NCBI RefSeq assembly: GCF_000422985.1
Contig: NZ_AUHC01000002.1
Coordinates: 124,001-188,000, forward strand
DNA from: Erythrobacter cryptus DSM 12079
GTDB lineage: Bacteria > Pseudomonadota > Alphaproteobacteria > Sphingomonadales > Sphingomonadaceae
DNA: 64,000 bases
Direction of reading: 5' to 3'
Part shown: piece after piece, positions 7,652 to 16,481 of the stretch
Numbering within the stretch: position 1 is the stretch's first letter
Layout of the letters: every line of letters starts with the position of its first letter
The notes under the pieces: generated by a model
Told to the model about the DNA's origin: nothing
Seen by the model: only the letters and a program-made list of their open reading frames with translations
The model's database searches: none
Made by a program: the position numbers and the translations under genes

Positions 7652-10053
7652 AGCTGCGCGCGCAAAGGCTTGGCCGCCTCGCCCAGGCGCGCGCCGGCCG
7701 GGCCAAGCTGCGGCAAGAGGCTATCGAAGGCGCCGAGCGATTGCCGCGCGCCGGCCCGGTCGCCGCCGGCAAGCTGCACCTTGGCGAGTGCCAGCAGCGC
7801 CATGGCCTTGGCCGGCGGCGGGGCCTTGCCCAGCTCGGCCGCGCCAAGCGCCTCGCGGGCGAGGGCGAGCGCATCGGGCGCACCCAGCGCAAGGCGCGCC
7901 TCGGCCAGGCCGGCAAGCGCGGCGACGTGCTGCATCGCGCCCGCCCCGGCGAATTGCTCTGCCATCCCTGCCGCCTCGGCGAGGAGCGGCGCGGCCTCGC
8001 GCGCGCGGCCAAGTTGCAGCAGCACCTTGCCGTGGTTGCTGAGCAGCGCCGCGGTTCCGGCCGAATCGCCGAACAGCGTGCGGCGGATGCGCACCGCCTC
8101 GGCAAACAGCGGCTCGGCCGCGGCGGGGCGCCCGGCCAGCATCTCGAGCGCGGCGAGATTGTTGGCGGTGTTGAGCGCATCGGGCGTGTCGGTGAGGCCG
8201 GTGGCCTGCCAGATCGCCTGCGCCTTCTTGAGCGCCGCGCTGGCCCCGGCCGGATCGCCCGCCGCCAGCAGGGCAACGCCAAGATTGTTCTGGAACACCC
8301 CGGCCTGGCGGTTGGTGGTGCCGAACATTGCGGCGTGATCGCGGGTCGCCGCCGCGAGCATCCGCGCCGCTGCCGCCGGATCGCTGGCGCGCAGGATCTG
8401 CGCCTCGACCAGCCGGCTGTCGATCAGCCGGGCGCGCCACTTGGGCGCATCGGCCTGCCAATAGGCCTGCGCCTGTTGCAGCAGGGGCCTTGCCCCCTCG
8501 ATCTCGCCAAGGCGCACCATCGCCTGGGCCATGTCATAGCGCGCCGCGGCCAGCACATCGCCCGGCACCTGCCGTGCCCGGGCGCGCACCAGCGGGGCGA
8601 GCGCTGCCTTGGCCGCGGCATAATCGCCGAGATAAAAGTGCAGCTCGCCCAGCGCGTGCAGCACCCGCGCGCTTTCACCCGGATCGCGGGCAAACTCGGC
8701 AAGGATCCGGCGGGTGGCCTGATCGAGCACCTCGCGCGCGCTGCTCTCAGTGCCGGCGGCCTCGACGCTTTCGCCGAGCAAGAGATAGAGCGACTGGCGC
8801 ACCGCATCGCTGCGCTGCTCCTCGGCCAGCGCCGCATCGCGCGCGGCCAGCGCCTCGCGCCGCTGGATCTCGGTGCTGACCAGCCCGGCGCCGAGCGCCG
8901 CGACGATGGCGAGCGTTGCCGCAATCGGCCAGCGCGCGCGCCAGGCAAGGCGGCGCAGACGATAGGCCCGATCGCCGCTGCGCGCCGCCACGGCCCGGCC
9001 ATCGCAGGCGCGGCGCAGATCCTCGGCGAAGGCCTCGATCGTGGGATAGCGATCCGCTGCCTGCTTGCGCAGCGCCTTGGCCAGCACCGCATCGAGATCG
9101 GCCACCAGCGCCTTTGGTGCCGCGGCCAGCACCGGCACCTCATCGCGCAGCGCCAGCAGCCGCACCGGCTCGGCATCGAGCACCCGCCCGATCCCCAGCG
9201 CCACCGGCAACCCGGCAAGATCGATCGGCGGGCGGCCGCTGGCCAGTTCGTAGAGGATCGCCGCCAGGCCATAGACATCCACCGGCGGGCCAACCGGCGC
9301 GCCGGTGAGCAGTTCGGGCGCGGCATAGGGCGCCGATAGCGGCAGCAGATCCTGCGTCTGATCGCTTGCCCCCAGCTCCTTGGCGATGCCGAAATCGATC
9401 ACCCGCACCCGCCCGGCGGCATCGACCAGCACATTGCCGGGCTTGAGATCGCGGTGCAGCACCAGCATGGCATGGGCCGCGCCCACCGCTTCGGCGACCT
9501 CGAGCACCAGCGCGATGCGCTGCATCAAGGAGGCGGCGCGCGCGGCGCACCAGCGCTCGATCGGCACGCCATCGACCCGCTCCATCACCATCCAGGGCTG
9601 GCCCGCGGCGGTCACCCCGCCATCGAGCAGGCGGGCAATCCCGGGATGATCGAGCCGGGCCAGCAGCTGGCGTTCGGCCTCGAAGCGGCGCAGGTCGATC
9701 GCGCCGTCGCTGCGCATCAGCTTGAGCGCGCCGGCCTGTTCAAACCCGCCCTCGGCGCGGGCCACGGCATAGACCACGCCCATGCCCCCGCGCCCCAGTT
9801 CCTCGCCCAGCTGCCACACCCCGATCTGGCCCGGCAGGGCGCTGCCTGCTGGCGCGGCCGGATCGGGCGCCGGCGGCGGCGGCTCGAGGAAGTCTTCGGC
9901 CTCGGCGAGGCGGGCAAGGATCGTGCGCGCCTTGTCAAGCCCGGCCGGATCGCCTGCCAATTGCTGTTCGAGAAAGGCGGCGCGCCGATCCGCGGGAAGG
10001 CCCATCGCCGCATCGACGATGCTTTCCAGAACGCGCCATTCATGCGACTTCAT
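7648..10053 (-). CDS. Membrane Ser/Thr protein kinase with TPR-like sensor region
   Basis: 801 residues. N-terminal region of about 75 residues, then a Hanks-type kinase domain: Gly-loop GRGGMG (87-92), catalytic Lys111, HRDLKPGN (200-207) and DFG (220-222), all intact. A predicted membrane segment (about 376-393, WPIAATLAIVAALGAG) is followed by a long Ala/Leu-rich helical region (440-780) built of TPR-like repeats, presumably periplasmic and involved in protein contacts. It is convergent with the ECF sigma gene, a pairing that is recurrent for this kinase class. A perfect hairpin overlaps its leader just before the start codon. Confidence 0.88.
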   Translation of the reverse strand: MKSHEWRVLESIVDAAMGLPADRRAAFLEQQLAGDPAGLDKARTILARLAEAEDFLEPPPPAPDPAAPAGSALPGQIGVWQLGEELGRGGMGVVYAVARAEGGFEQAGALKLMRSDGAIDLRRFEAERQLLARLDHPGIARLLDGGVTAAGQPWMVMERVDGVPIERWCAARAASLMQRIALVLEVAEAVGAAHAMLVLHRDLKPGNVLVDAAGRVRVIDFGIAKELGASDQTQDLLPLSAPYAAPELLTGAPVGPPVDVYGLAAILYELASGRPPIDLAGLPVALGIGRVLDAEPVRLLALRDEVPVLAAAPKALVADLDAVLAKALRKQAADRYPTIEAFAEDLRRACDGRAVAARSGDRAYRLRRLAWRARWPIAATLAIVAALGAGLVSTEIQRREALAARDAALAEEQRSDAVRQSLYLLLGESVEAAGTESSAREVLDQATRRILAEFARDPGESARVLHALGELHFYLGDYAAAKAALAPLVRARARQVPGDVLAAARYDMAQAMVRLGEIEGARPLLQQAQAYWQADAPKWRARLIDSRLVEAQILRASDPAAAARMLAAATRDHAAMFGTTNRQAGVFQNNLGVALLAAGDPAGASAALKKAQAIWQATGLTDTPDALNTANNLAALEMLAGRPAAAEPLFAEAVRIRRTLFGDSAGTAALLSNHGKVLLQLGRAREAAPLLAEAAGMAEQFAGAGAMQHVAALAGLAEARLALGAPDALALAREALGAAELGKAPPPAKAMALLALAKVQLAGGDRAGARQSLGAFDSLLPQLGPAGARLGEAAKPLRAQL

Positions 10054-10060
10054 ACAAACC

Positions 10061-10092
10061 CCCGCCCGGACTTAGTGCCAAGTCCGGGCGGG
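10061..10092 (-). promoter_or_regulatory. 13-bp hairpin between the adhesin stop and the kinase start
   Basis: CCCGCCCGGACTT at 10061-10073 pairs perfectly with AAGTCCGGGCGGG at 10080-10092 around a 6-base loop. On the minus strand it follows the adhesin gene by 44 bases and ends 7 bases before the kinase ATG, followed by only GGTTTGT, so a classic U-tract is poor. It could end adhesin transcripts or mask the kinase ribosome site in RNA. Confidence 0.7.
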
Positions 10093-10136
10093 ATTTCAAG
10101 TCCCTAACGCAAAGGCGTCGGGGCGGGGCAAGGCCC

Positions 10137-13100
10137 TTACCAGCCGAAGGTGACGCCCACGCGCCCGCCGGTCGAGCCCTTGACCGTCGATCCGGCAATG
10201 CCGCCCGAGAGCCACACCCGATCATCGAGCCGCGCCACCGCCGCGGCGGAGAAGCCCTGCTCGCCGCGATAGGTGGCCAGGTTGACCGAGAGCGAGAAGG
10301 TGGCATCGGGGGGGATCACCGTGCCGCCCAGCGCCATGGCCGCCGCGGTGCCGCCCGCGGCCTGGCGCTGGAGCGAGGCAAGGCCCATCTGCAGCCGATC
10401 GACCGCAGAACCCAGCATGATGATCTGCCCCTCGACCGTGCCCAGCCGGGTGCTGAGACCATTGAGCTGGGCGAGATCGAAGTCGCTGGTCGCAAGGTTG
10501 CCCAGCGCATCGGCGGTCACCAGGCGCACGGCGCCTTCCTGCGCGGCGCGGCTGGCCGCGCTCGACACCCCGGGCAGGGTATAGGTCGAGCGGGTGGCGC
10601 CGAGCAGGATCTGATCGTCGCGCACGGTCTGAGCCTCGGTGCCGATTGCCACGCTGTTGGCGTGACGCGCCTGCGCCCCGGTGCCGATCGCCACGCTGTT
10701 GACAGCGTTGTTTCGGGTTGCCGCACCCTCCCCGATGGCGATACTGTTTGCGCCCTGGGCATCGGCATTCGCGCCCTGTGCGATGGCACCATCGCCCGCG
10801 GCATTGGCGCTGCTGCCAATGGCAATGCCGCTGTTGCCCAGTGCATTGGCCTGCGCGCCGAGGGCCACGGCATTGCTGCCGATCGCCGCCGCCTGCGATC
10901 CGACCGCGGTGGTGAAGAACCCGAGGGCAAAGCTGTTCGCCCCCAGAGCGGTGCTTTCGCCAACCTCGGCCTGGGCAAGATTGCCGATCGCCACGCTGTT
11001 GGCGGACGAACCATTGGCGCGCGGGCCCACCGCCACTGAGGAGGCGCCGGTGGCGCTGCTGGCCGTGCCGAGCGCAATCGCATCGCCTTCGCTCGCCCGG
11101 GCCCCGCTGCCCAGCGCCACCGTGTTGTCGCCCTCGGCGCTCGCGGTCTCGCCGAGCGCGATCGCGGCGATGCCATTGGCGCTGGCCTCGCGCCCGGCGG
11201 CAAAGGTCGAGGTGCCGATCGCGCTGCTGGTGTCGCCCAGCGCGATCGCACCCTGCCCGGTGGCAACGTTGTCGCGCCCGATCGCCACCGCGCCATCGCC
11301 CGTGGCAAGGTTGGGATCGCCGATCGCCACCGCGCCATTGCCGCTGGCCTGGTTGTCGAGCCCGATCGCCACCGCGGCGCCATTCATGGCCTGCGCGCCG
11401 TTGCCGATCGCCACCGAATTGTCGCCGCTGGCCACGCTGGCATTGCCGAGCGCCACGGCATCGCTGCCTGTGGCAACGGCCGGAATGGCGCCGAGCAGCT
11501 GGCCCAAGCCGGTTTCGACCGCGCCGAGCCGCTGGCCCTGTTCGTCAAGCCGCACCTCGGCCGCGCCGATCCGCGCGTCCTGCGCGGCATTGGCGGCGAG
11601 CGCCTGATCGGTGCGGTTCTCGAGCGTGAGGATGCGCCCGTCCTGCACCAGATTGGCATTCTCGAGCGCGCCGACGCGGCCATCGATGGCCGCGACCGCA
11701 TTGGCCGCGGCGGTGGAGGCGGCCAGCGCCGCGCTGGCCTCACTGCTCGCTGCGTTGGCACGGCTGAGGGCCTCGCTCGCGGTCTGGCTGGCGCCAGTGG
11801 CAGCACTGAGCGCATTCTGCGCGGTGGCATCCGCCCCCGTGGCAAGGGCGAAGGCCTCGTCCGCGCGGGTCTGGGCGGCGCTCGCCGCAGCGCTCGCACC
11901 ATTGGCGGCATTGAGCGCCGCGGCAGCATCGGCAGAGGCCTGCGTGGCCTGGGCAAGCGCGGTGCTTGCCGCCGTCTGCGCGCCCACCGCGATGGCTTCG
12001 ACCTGGTTGAGCTGATCGAGATTGACCGCATCGGTCCCGGCGGTGCCGGCCGCGACATTGACCAGCTGGCGCTCGGCCCCGGCAGCGCCGATCGAGACCG
12101 TCCCGGCCCGGTCAGCCAGCGCGCCCGCGCCCAGCGCGACGCTGTTGGCCGCGCCATTCTGGGTGGCGGCGCCAAGCCCGATGGCGATGCTGCCTTCGCC
12201 CTGGGCATCGGCATTGGCGCCCTGCGCGATCGTGCCGTCGCCCGCGGCATTGGCGCTGCTGCCGATGGCAACGCCATTCACGCCGAGCGCGCTAGCCTGG
12301 CCGCCCAGCGCGATGGAATTGCTGCCGGAGGCGTTCGCTTGGGACCCGATCGCGGTGGCAAGGAAGCCGGTCGCCAAGCTGTTTGCCCCCAGCGCGGTGC
12401 TTTCGCCGGCATTGGCCTGGGCGAGATTGCCGAGCGCCACGCTGTTGGCGCCCGAGCCATTGGCACGCGGGCCCACGGCGATTGCGCCAGATCCGGTGGC
12501 GTTGCTTGCCGCGCCGACCGCGACCGTATCGAGCTCGGCTGCGCGGGCATCGCTGCCCAGCGCGAGGCTGCTGTCGGCCTCGGCCCTTGCCCCGGCGCCA
12601 AACGCGGTCGCATTTTCGCCCTCGGCCTTGGCACGGGCCCCGGTGGCCGTGCTGTTTTCCCCCAAGGCCTCGGCCTGGGCGCCGAGCGCGGTGGCTCTGA
12701 TGCCTTCGGCCTTGGCAAAGGTTCCGGTGGCGGTGCCAAGCAAGTCTGACGCCTCGGCCTCGGCGCCAAGCGCGGTGGAACTGGCGCCCTCGGCCTTGGC
12801 AAAGAACCCGGCAGCGATGCTGTTATCCCCCAGCGCCGTGGCGCCTACGCCCAGCGCGGTGGCTTGAAACCGGGCCTCGGTCGCGGCACCGAGCGCGGTG
12901 GCACTGGTGTCTGCGGCCTTGGCTGCGGTCCCAACGGCGGTGCTGAGGTCTGCCAGTGCCTCCGTCAAACCGCCAAGCGCAGTGGCTCTACTGCCCTCGG
13001 CCCTGGCTGCGGTCCCAACGGCGGTGCTGTTGTTGCCGAGCGCCTGGGCAAAACCGCCAAGCGCGTTGGCAGAGGGGCCCTCGGCCTTGGCGAAGGTTCC

Positions 13101-13856
13101 GGTGGCGGTGCTGAAATCGCCGAGCGCCTCGGCTCTGGCGCCAAGCGCGGTGGCAGAAATGCCCTCGGCCCTGGCTGCGGTCCCAACGGCGGTGCTGTTG
13201 TTGCCGAGCGCCTGGGCAAAACCGCCAAGCGCGTTGGCAGAGGGGCCCTCGGCCTTGGCGAAGGTTCCGGTGGCGGTGCTGAAATCGCCGAGCGCCTCGG
13301 CTCTGGCGCCAAGCGCGGTGGCTTGCTGCCCTTCGGCCTTGGCCTGGGCCCCGGTGGCGGTGCTGAAGTTGCCAAGGCCGCTGCTCGCCTGCCCCAAGGC
13401 AACTGCCGCAACGCCCGACGCTTGTGCATCGGCCCCGATCGCAATGCTCCCCACCTGCAAGGCTTGGGCACCGATGAAGTCCGCATCATCATCATCGCCG
13501 CCAATCGCAATGCTGCCGCTTTCTGCTGCGGTTGCCCTATTGCCCACCGCGACACTATTACCTCCGTTGGCGGTGGCAAAGCGCCCAATGGCGGTGATAC
13601 CAAAGCCGCCTGATGCCTCCGCGCCCACCCCGCAGGCAAGGTTGGTGTCCTCGCCGCTTTGGTCATTCGCCCCGCCGTCATCGTCGGTGCCGGCGTCCAC
13701 CACTCCGTCATTGTCGCGATCAAGCAGGCAGGTTTCGGCACGCGCCTCGTGTGGCGCGGCGATCAGCGAGGCGGCGGCCAGCGCCACGCCGAGCGCGCCA
13801 AGGCTGGCATGGGGGGCTGCAAGCTTGCAGCCGGGCTTGGGCGAAATCTTGCGCAT
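10137..13856 (-). CDS. Trimeric autotransporter adhesin (YadA/Hia type)
   Basis: 1239 residues from ATG 13856, chosen because GGAGGAAA precedes it and the signal sequence (MRKISPKPGCKLAAPHASLG and on to AEARAE) begins there; 60 upstream codons in the open frame are ignored. After cleavage comes an Asp-rich DRDNDGVVDAG segment, possibly calcium-binding, then many 14-residue YadA-like head repeats (pattern S-x-A-x-G-x-x-A). A neck (VNVAAGTAGTDAVNLDQL) leads into an Ala-rich coiled-coil stalk, a second head block follows, and a C-terminal YadA-type anchor of about 70 residues ends in GVTFGW. This class trimerises and is exposed on the outer membrane for adhesion. It precedes the kinase gene on the same strand. 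Confidence 0.92.
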   Translation of the reverse strand: MRKISPKPGCKLAAPHASLGALGVALAAASLIAAPHEARAETCLLDRDNDGVVDAGTDDDGGANDQSGEDTNLACGVGAEASGGFGITAIGRFATANGGNSVAVGNRATAAESGSIAIGGDDDDADFIGAQALQVGSIAIGADAQASGVAAVALGQASSGLGNFSTATGAQAKAEGQQATALGARAEALGDFSTATGTFAKAEGPSANALGGFAQALGNNSTAVGTAARAEGISATALGARAEALGDFSTATGTFAKAEGPSANALGGFAQALGNNSTAVGTAARAEGSRATALGGLTEALADLSTAVGTAAKAADTSATALGAATEARFQATALGVGATALGDNSIAAGFFAKAEGASSTALGAEAEASDLLGTATGTFAKAEGIRATALGAQAEALGENSTATGARAKAEGENATAFGAGARAEADSSLALGSDARAAELDTVAVGAASNATGSGAIAVGPRANGSGANSVALGNLAQANAGESTALGANSLATGFLATAIGSQANASGSNSIALGGQASALGVNGVAIGSSANAAGDGTIAQGANADAQGEGSIAIGLGAATQNGAANSVALGAGALADRAGTVSIGAAGAERQLVNVAAGTAGTDAVNLDQLNQVEAIAVGAQTAASTALAQATQASADAAAALNAANGASAAASAAQTRADEAFALATGADATAQNALSAATGASQTASEALSRANAASSEASAALAASTAAANAVAAIDGRVGALENANLVQDGRILTLENRTDQALAANAAQDARIGAAEVRLDEQGQRLGAVETGLGQLLGAIPAVATGSDAVALGNASVASGDNSVAIGNGAQAMNGAAVAIGLDNQASGNGAVAIGDPNLATGDGAVAIGRDNVATGQGAIALGDTSSAIGTSTFAAGREASANGIAAIALGETASAEGDNTVALGSGARASEGDAIALGTASSATGASSVAVGPRANGSSANSVAIGNLAQAEVGESTALGANSFALGFFTTAVGSQAAAIGSNAVALGAQANALGNSGIAIGSSANAAGDGAIAQGANADAQGANSIAIGEGAATRNNAVNSVAIGTGAQARHANSVAIGTEAQTVRDDQILLGATRSTYTLPGVSSAASRAAQEGAVRLVTADALGNLATSDFDLAQLNGLSTRLGTVEGQIIMLGSAVDRLQMGLASLQRQAAGGTAAAMALGGTVIPPDATFSLSVNLATYRGEQGFSAAAVARLDDRVWLSGGIAGSTVKGSTGGRVGVTFGW
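12993..13322 (-). repeat. Direct duplication inside the adhesin head (162 bp identical, 168-bp period)
   Basis: Bases 12993-13154 and 13161-13322 appear identical on reading. The period equals 56 residues, four 14-residue head repeats, so the duplication keeps frame and structure. Nearby repeats are more diverged, which marks this as a recent event. Confidence 0.85.
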
Positions 13857-13930
13857 GATGTGTTTCCTCCGGGATGTGCGACAAACGGATGCGACACGTC
13901 TTGTGGTTTTCCCGGAGAAACAGGATCGGC

Positions 13931-13947
13931 CGGCAAAACCGGACAGG
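13931..13947 (-). repeat. Leader element copy B (CCTGTCCGGTTTTGCCG)
   Basis: On the minus strand this lies about 75-80 bases before the adhesin start, preceded by an A-rich tract (GCACAAAAAATCG) as for copy A. Shared with the lipoprotein and crystallin/PAN leaders. Function unknown. Confidence 0.55.
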
Positions 13948-14108
13948 CGCCCGAGCGATTTTTTGTGCTTGTCCTCAAGAGCCTGATGGAAAGCGCAGAT
14001 CTGTGCCGTTCGCAGCCGCGCGCCGGCACCGCGCAAGGCGCCGGGCGATCAGCAGCGCGCGCCTTGGCCCGCAGGGGCAAGGGCGCGTCAGAAGGCGAGG
14101 GGGAGGGC

Positions 14109-14182
<74 letters not shown>

Positions 14183-14246
14183 TTGAGGGCTGCCGCGGCC
14201 CATGCCACCAATGGCGGCGCGGTGCAATATCCGCGCGCAGGGGGCG

Positions 14247-15113
14247 CTAGCCGCGCGCGGCGCCCACTGGCAGATTGTCGATCAGCCGGGTGGTGCCGAT
14301 CCGCGCGGCAACCAGCAGCCGGGCTGGGCGCGCCCCCAGCGCTTCGAGCGGCGCCAGCGTTGCTGCATCGGTCAGGCTCGCATAATCGATCCGGGCAAAG
14401 CCGGCGGCCACAAGCTCGGCCTCGAGCCTGGCCAGCGCCCCGGCCACCGCCGCCCCGCCTTCGATCGCCGATACCGCCGCGGCCATCGCCCGCGGCAGGG
14501 CCGCCGCCGCGGCGCGCTGCGCGGGCGTCAGGTAGCGGTTGCGGCTGCTCATCGCCAACCCGTCTGCCTCGCGCACCGTGGGCACGCCGATGATCGCATC
14601 GACATGCGGGCGGGTCAGATCAAGATCGCGCGCCATCGCGCGGATCACCGCGAGCTGCTGGAAATCCTTCTCGCCGAAGAAGGCCATGTCGGGCGCGACC
14701 TGGTTGAACAGCTTGAGCACCACGGTTGCCACCCCGTCGAAATGGCCGGGGCGCGCCGCGCCGCACAGCCCCTCGCTCACCCCGGCAACGCTCACCGTGG
14801 TGGCAAAGCCATCAGGATACATGGCCTTGACATCGGGCGCCCACAGCAGCGCGGTGCCCTCGGCGGCAAGCAGCGCCGCATCCTCGGCAAGCTGGCGCGG
14901 ATAGGCGTCGAAATCCTCGCTGGGGCCGAATTGCCGGGGGTTGACGAAGATCGAGGCGACCACGTGATCGCACCGCGCGCGCGCCGCGCGCACCAGCGCG
15001 AGGTGCCCCTCGTGCAGCGCGCCCATGGTCGGCACCAGCGCGATCCGCGCGCCATCGCGGCGCAGATCGGCAAGCGCGGTTCTCAACATTTCCAGCGAGG
15101 TGACCGTTTGCAC
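14247..15113 (-). CDS. panC: Pantothenate synthetase
   Basis: 288 residues from a GTG start. It joins pantoate and beta-alanine with ATP to make pantothenate for coenzyme A, in the cytoplasm. Conserved motifs: VPTMGALHEGHLALV with the HIGH-type HEGH, the SIFVNPRQFGPSEDFDAYPR block, FGEKDFQQLAVIRAM and SSRNRYL. The frame stays open to another GTG at 15170, but the family normally begins right at the TVTSLEMLR-type segment, so 15113 is preferred (AAAGG about 8 bases upstream). Codons 15113 and 15170 remain alternatives. Confidence 0.95.
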   Translation of the reverse strand: MQTVTSLEMLRTALADLRRDGARIALVPTMGALHEGHLALVRAARARCDHVVASIFVNPRQFGPSEDFDAYPRQLAEDAALLAAEGTALLWAPDVKAMYPDGFATTVSVAGVSEGLCGAARPGHFDGVATVVLKLFNQVAPDMAFFGEKDFQQLAVIRAMARDLDLTRPHVDAIIGVPTVREADGLAMSSRNRYLTPAQRAAAAALPRAMAAAVSAIEGGAAVAGALARLEAELVAAGFARIDYASLTDAATLAPLEALGARPARLLVAARIGTTRLIDNLPVGAARG

Positions 15114-15215
15114 CGCAAGCCCTTTCGGGGATAAATCGCGCCTTGCGCCCCTAGCGGGGGTGAAGGTCACAATTCAAGCCGATCAGCCCATCCACGCGCG
15201 ACCGGGAGAGATTTC

Positions 15216-16088
15216 ATGCCGCCCGCCCCTGCCAGCCCTCCCGCCAGCGAGACCCCTTTCGCTCCGGCGCGCCGGCTGCGCCCCGGCCAGGCGCACCGGA
15301 TCGTGTTTGCCAACGAGAAGGGCGGCACCGGCAAATCCACCACTGCGGTGCACGTGGCGGTGGCGCTCGCCTATCTCGGCGCGCGGGTGGCCGCGATCGA
15401 TCTCGATCCGCGCCAGCGCACCCTGCACCGCTATGTCGAGAACCGCCTCGCCACGCTGGAAAAGCGCGGCCTTACCTTGCCCACCCCCTATTGCGAGGTG
15501 TTCCGCGGCACCGAGGCGGAGGAACTCCTCGCCATGATCCGCCGGCTCGAGGCGCACTGCGATTTCCTCATCATCGACAATCCCGGGCGCGACGATCCCT
15601 TTGCCCGGCTGGCGGTGGAACAGGCCGATACGCTGGTCACCCCGATGAATGACAGCTTCGTCGATTTCGACCTCATCGGCCAGGTCGATGCCGAAAGCTT
15701 CAAGGTGAAGAAGCTCTCCTTCTTTGCCGAACTGATCTGGGAAGCGCGGCTCAAACGCAGCCGCATGACGATCGAGCAGCAGCGCCCCGAGATGGATTGG
15801 ATCGTGGTCAGGAACCGCACCGGCCATGTCGAGGCGAAGAACCAGGCGCGGCTGCACAAGGCGCTGAGTGAGATGTCGCGGCGGGTGGGCTTCCGGGTGA
15901 CGCAGGGGCTGAGCGAGCGGGTGATCTACCGCGAGCTCTTTCCTTCCGGCCTCACCCTGCTCGACAAGGGGCACCTTGGCGAACTGGGCACCAGCCACCT
16001 CGTCGCCCGGCAGGAACTGCGCGCGCTGGTCAAGGCGCTGGCGCTGCCCGCCTTCACCCGCGCCCAGGGCGAGCTGGAACTGGCCTGA
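15216..16088 (+). CDS. mipZ: MipZ-type division-plane positioning ATPase (ParA superfamily)
   Basis: 290 residues. Deviant Walker A KGGTGKS (residues 35-41) with the signature lysine, an AIDLDPRQRT block (switch) and FLIIDNPGRDD (Walker B region) mark the ParA/MinD superfamily. The DxDPRQ form and the long segment with FKVKKLSFFAELIWEARL fit MipZ of alphaproteobacteria rather than ParA. In Caulobacter, MipZ binds ParB at the origin, forms a gradient from the poles and inhibits FtsZ away from midcell. A parS site lies 4.4 kb downstream. Its stop overlaps the start of the J-domain gene by one base. Confidence 0.9.
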   Translation: MPPAPASPPASETPFAPARRLRPGQAHRIVFANEKGGTGKSTTAVHVAVALAYLGARVAAIDLDPRQRTLHRYVENRLATLEKRGLTLPTPYCEVFRGTEAEELLAMIRRLEAHCDFLIIDNPGRDDPFARLAVEQADTLVTPMNDSFVDFDLIGQVDAESFKVKKLSFFAELIWEARLKRSRMTIEQQRPEMDWIVVRNRTGHVEAKNQARLHKALSEMSRRVGFRVTQGLSERVIYRELFPSGLTLLDKGHLGELGTSHLVARQELRALVKALALPAFTRAQGELELA

Positions 16089-16387
16089 TGCTGCGCGCGC
16101 TCATCATCCTTGGCATCATCGTGCTGGTGTGGCGCTGGGCGCTGGGGCGCTGGCCGTGGGACGATCTGCGCCCCGCCGCGCGGCGCGCCGAGGCGCTGGC
16201 ACGGGCCCGCCGGCTGCTCGGGGTGGGGCCGGGGGCGAGCCGCGAGGAGGTGATCGCCGCGCACCGGCGCCTGACGGCGCTGGTCCACCCCGATCGCGGC
16301 GGCACCACCACGGCGATGCAGGAGGCCAATGCCGCGCGCGATCTGCTGCTGGCCGAATTGCCCGATCCCCCGCCATCGCCCGATTGA
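16088..16387 (+). CDS. Membrane-anchored J-domain protein
   Basis: 99 residues. A hydrophobic N-terminal helix (LRALIILGIIVLVWRWALG) is followed by a compact J-domain: ARARRLLGVGPGAS, AHRRLTALVHPDRGG with the essential His-Pro-Asp motif, then NAARDLLLAELPD. J-domains stimulate DnaK/Hsp70; membrane-anchored short forms resemble Pam18/Tim14-type proteins. It overlaps the mipZ stop (TGATG), so translation is coupled; a role in division or envelope chaperoning is inference only. Confidence 0.85.
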   Translation: MLRALIILGIIVLVWRWALGRWPWDDLRPAARRAEALARARRLLGVGPGASREEVIAAHRRLTALVHPDRGGTTTAMQEANAARDLLLAELPDPPPSPD

Positions 16388-16481
16388 AACAATCCCGCGC
16401 CAGGCCCAGCGGTGGCGGCGCGCAAGGGGCACACCCCAAGGCCGGCGCGCCGCGGCAGACAGGAAAGGAAGAAGCCCCCCA

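Noticed and set aside
10061..10092. Hairpin as a strong rho-independent terminator
   Set aside because: The stem is excellent but the following bases (GGTTTGT) lack a proper U-run, so it is listed only as a hairpin of uncertain role.
12950..13330. CRISPR-like regular repeats
   Set aside because: Repeats are in-frame adhesin head units with no unique spacers and no cas genes.
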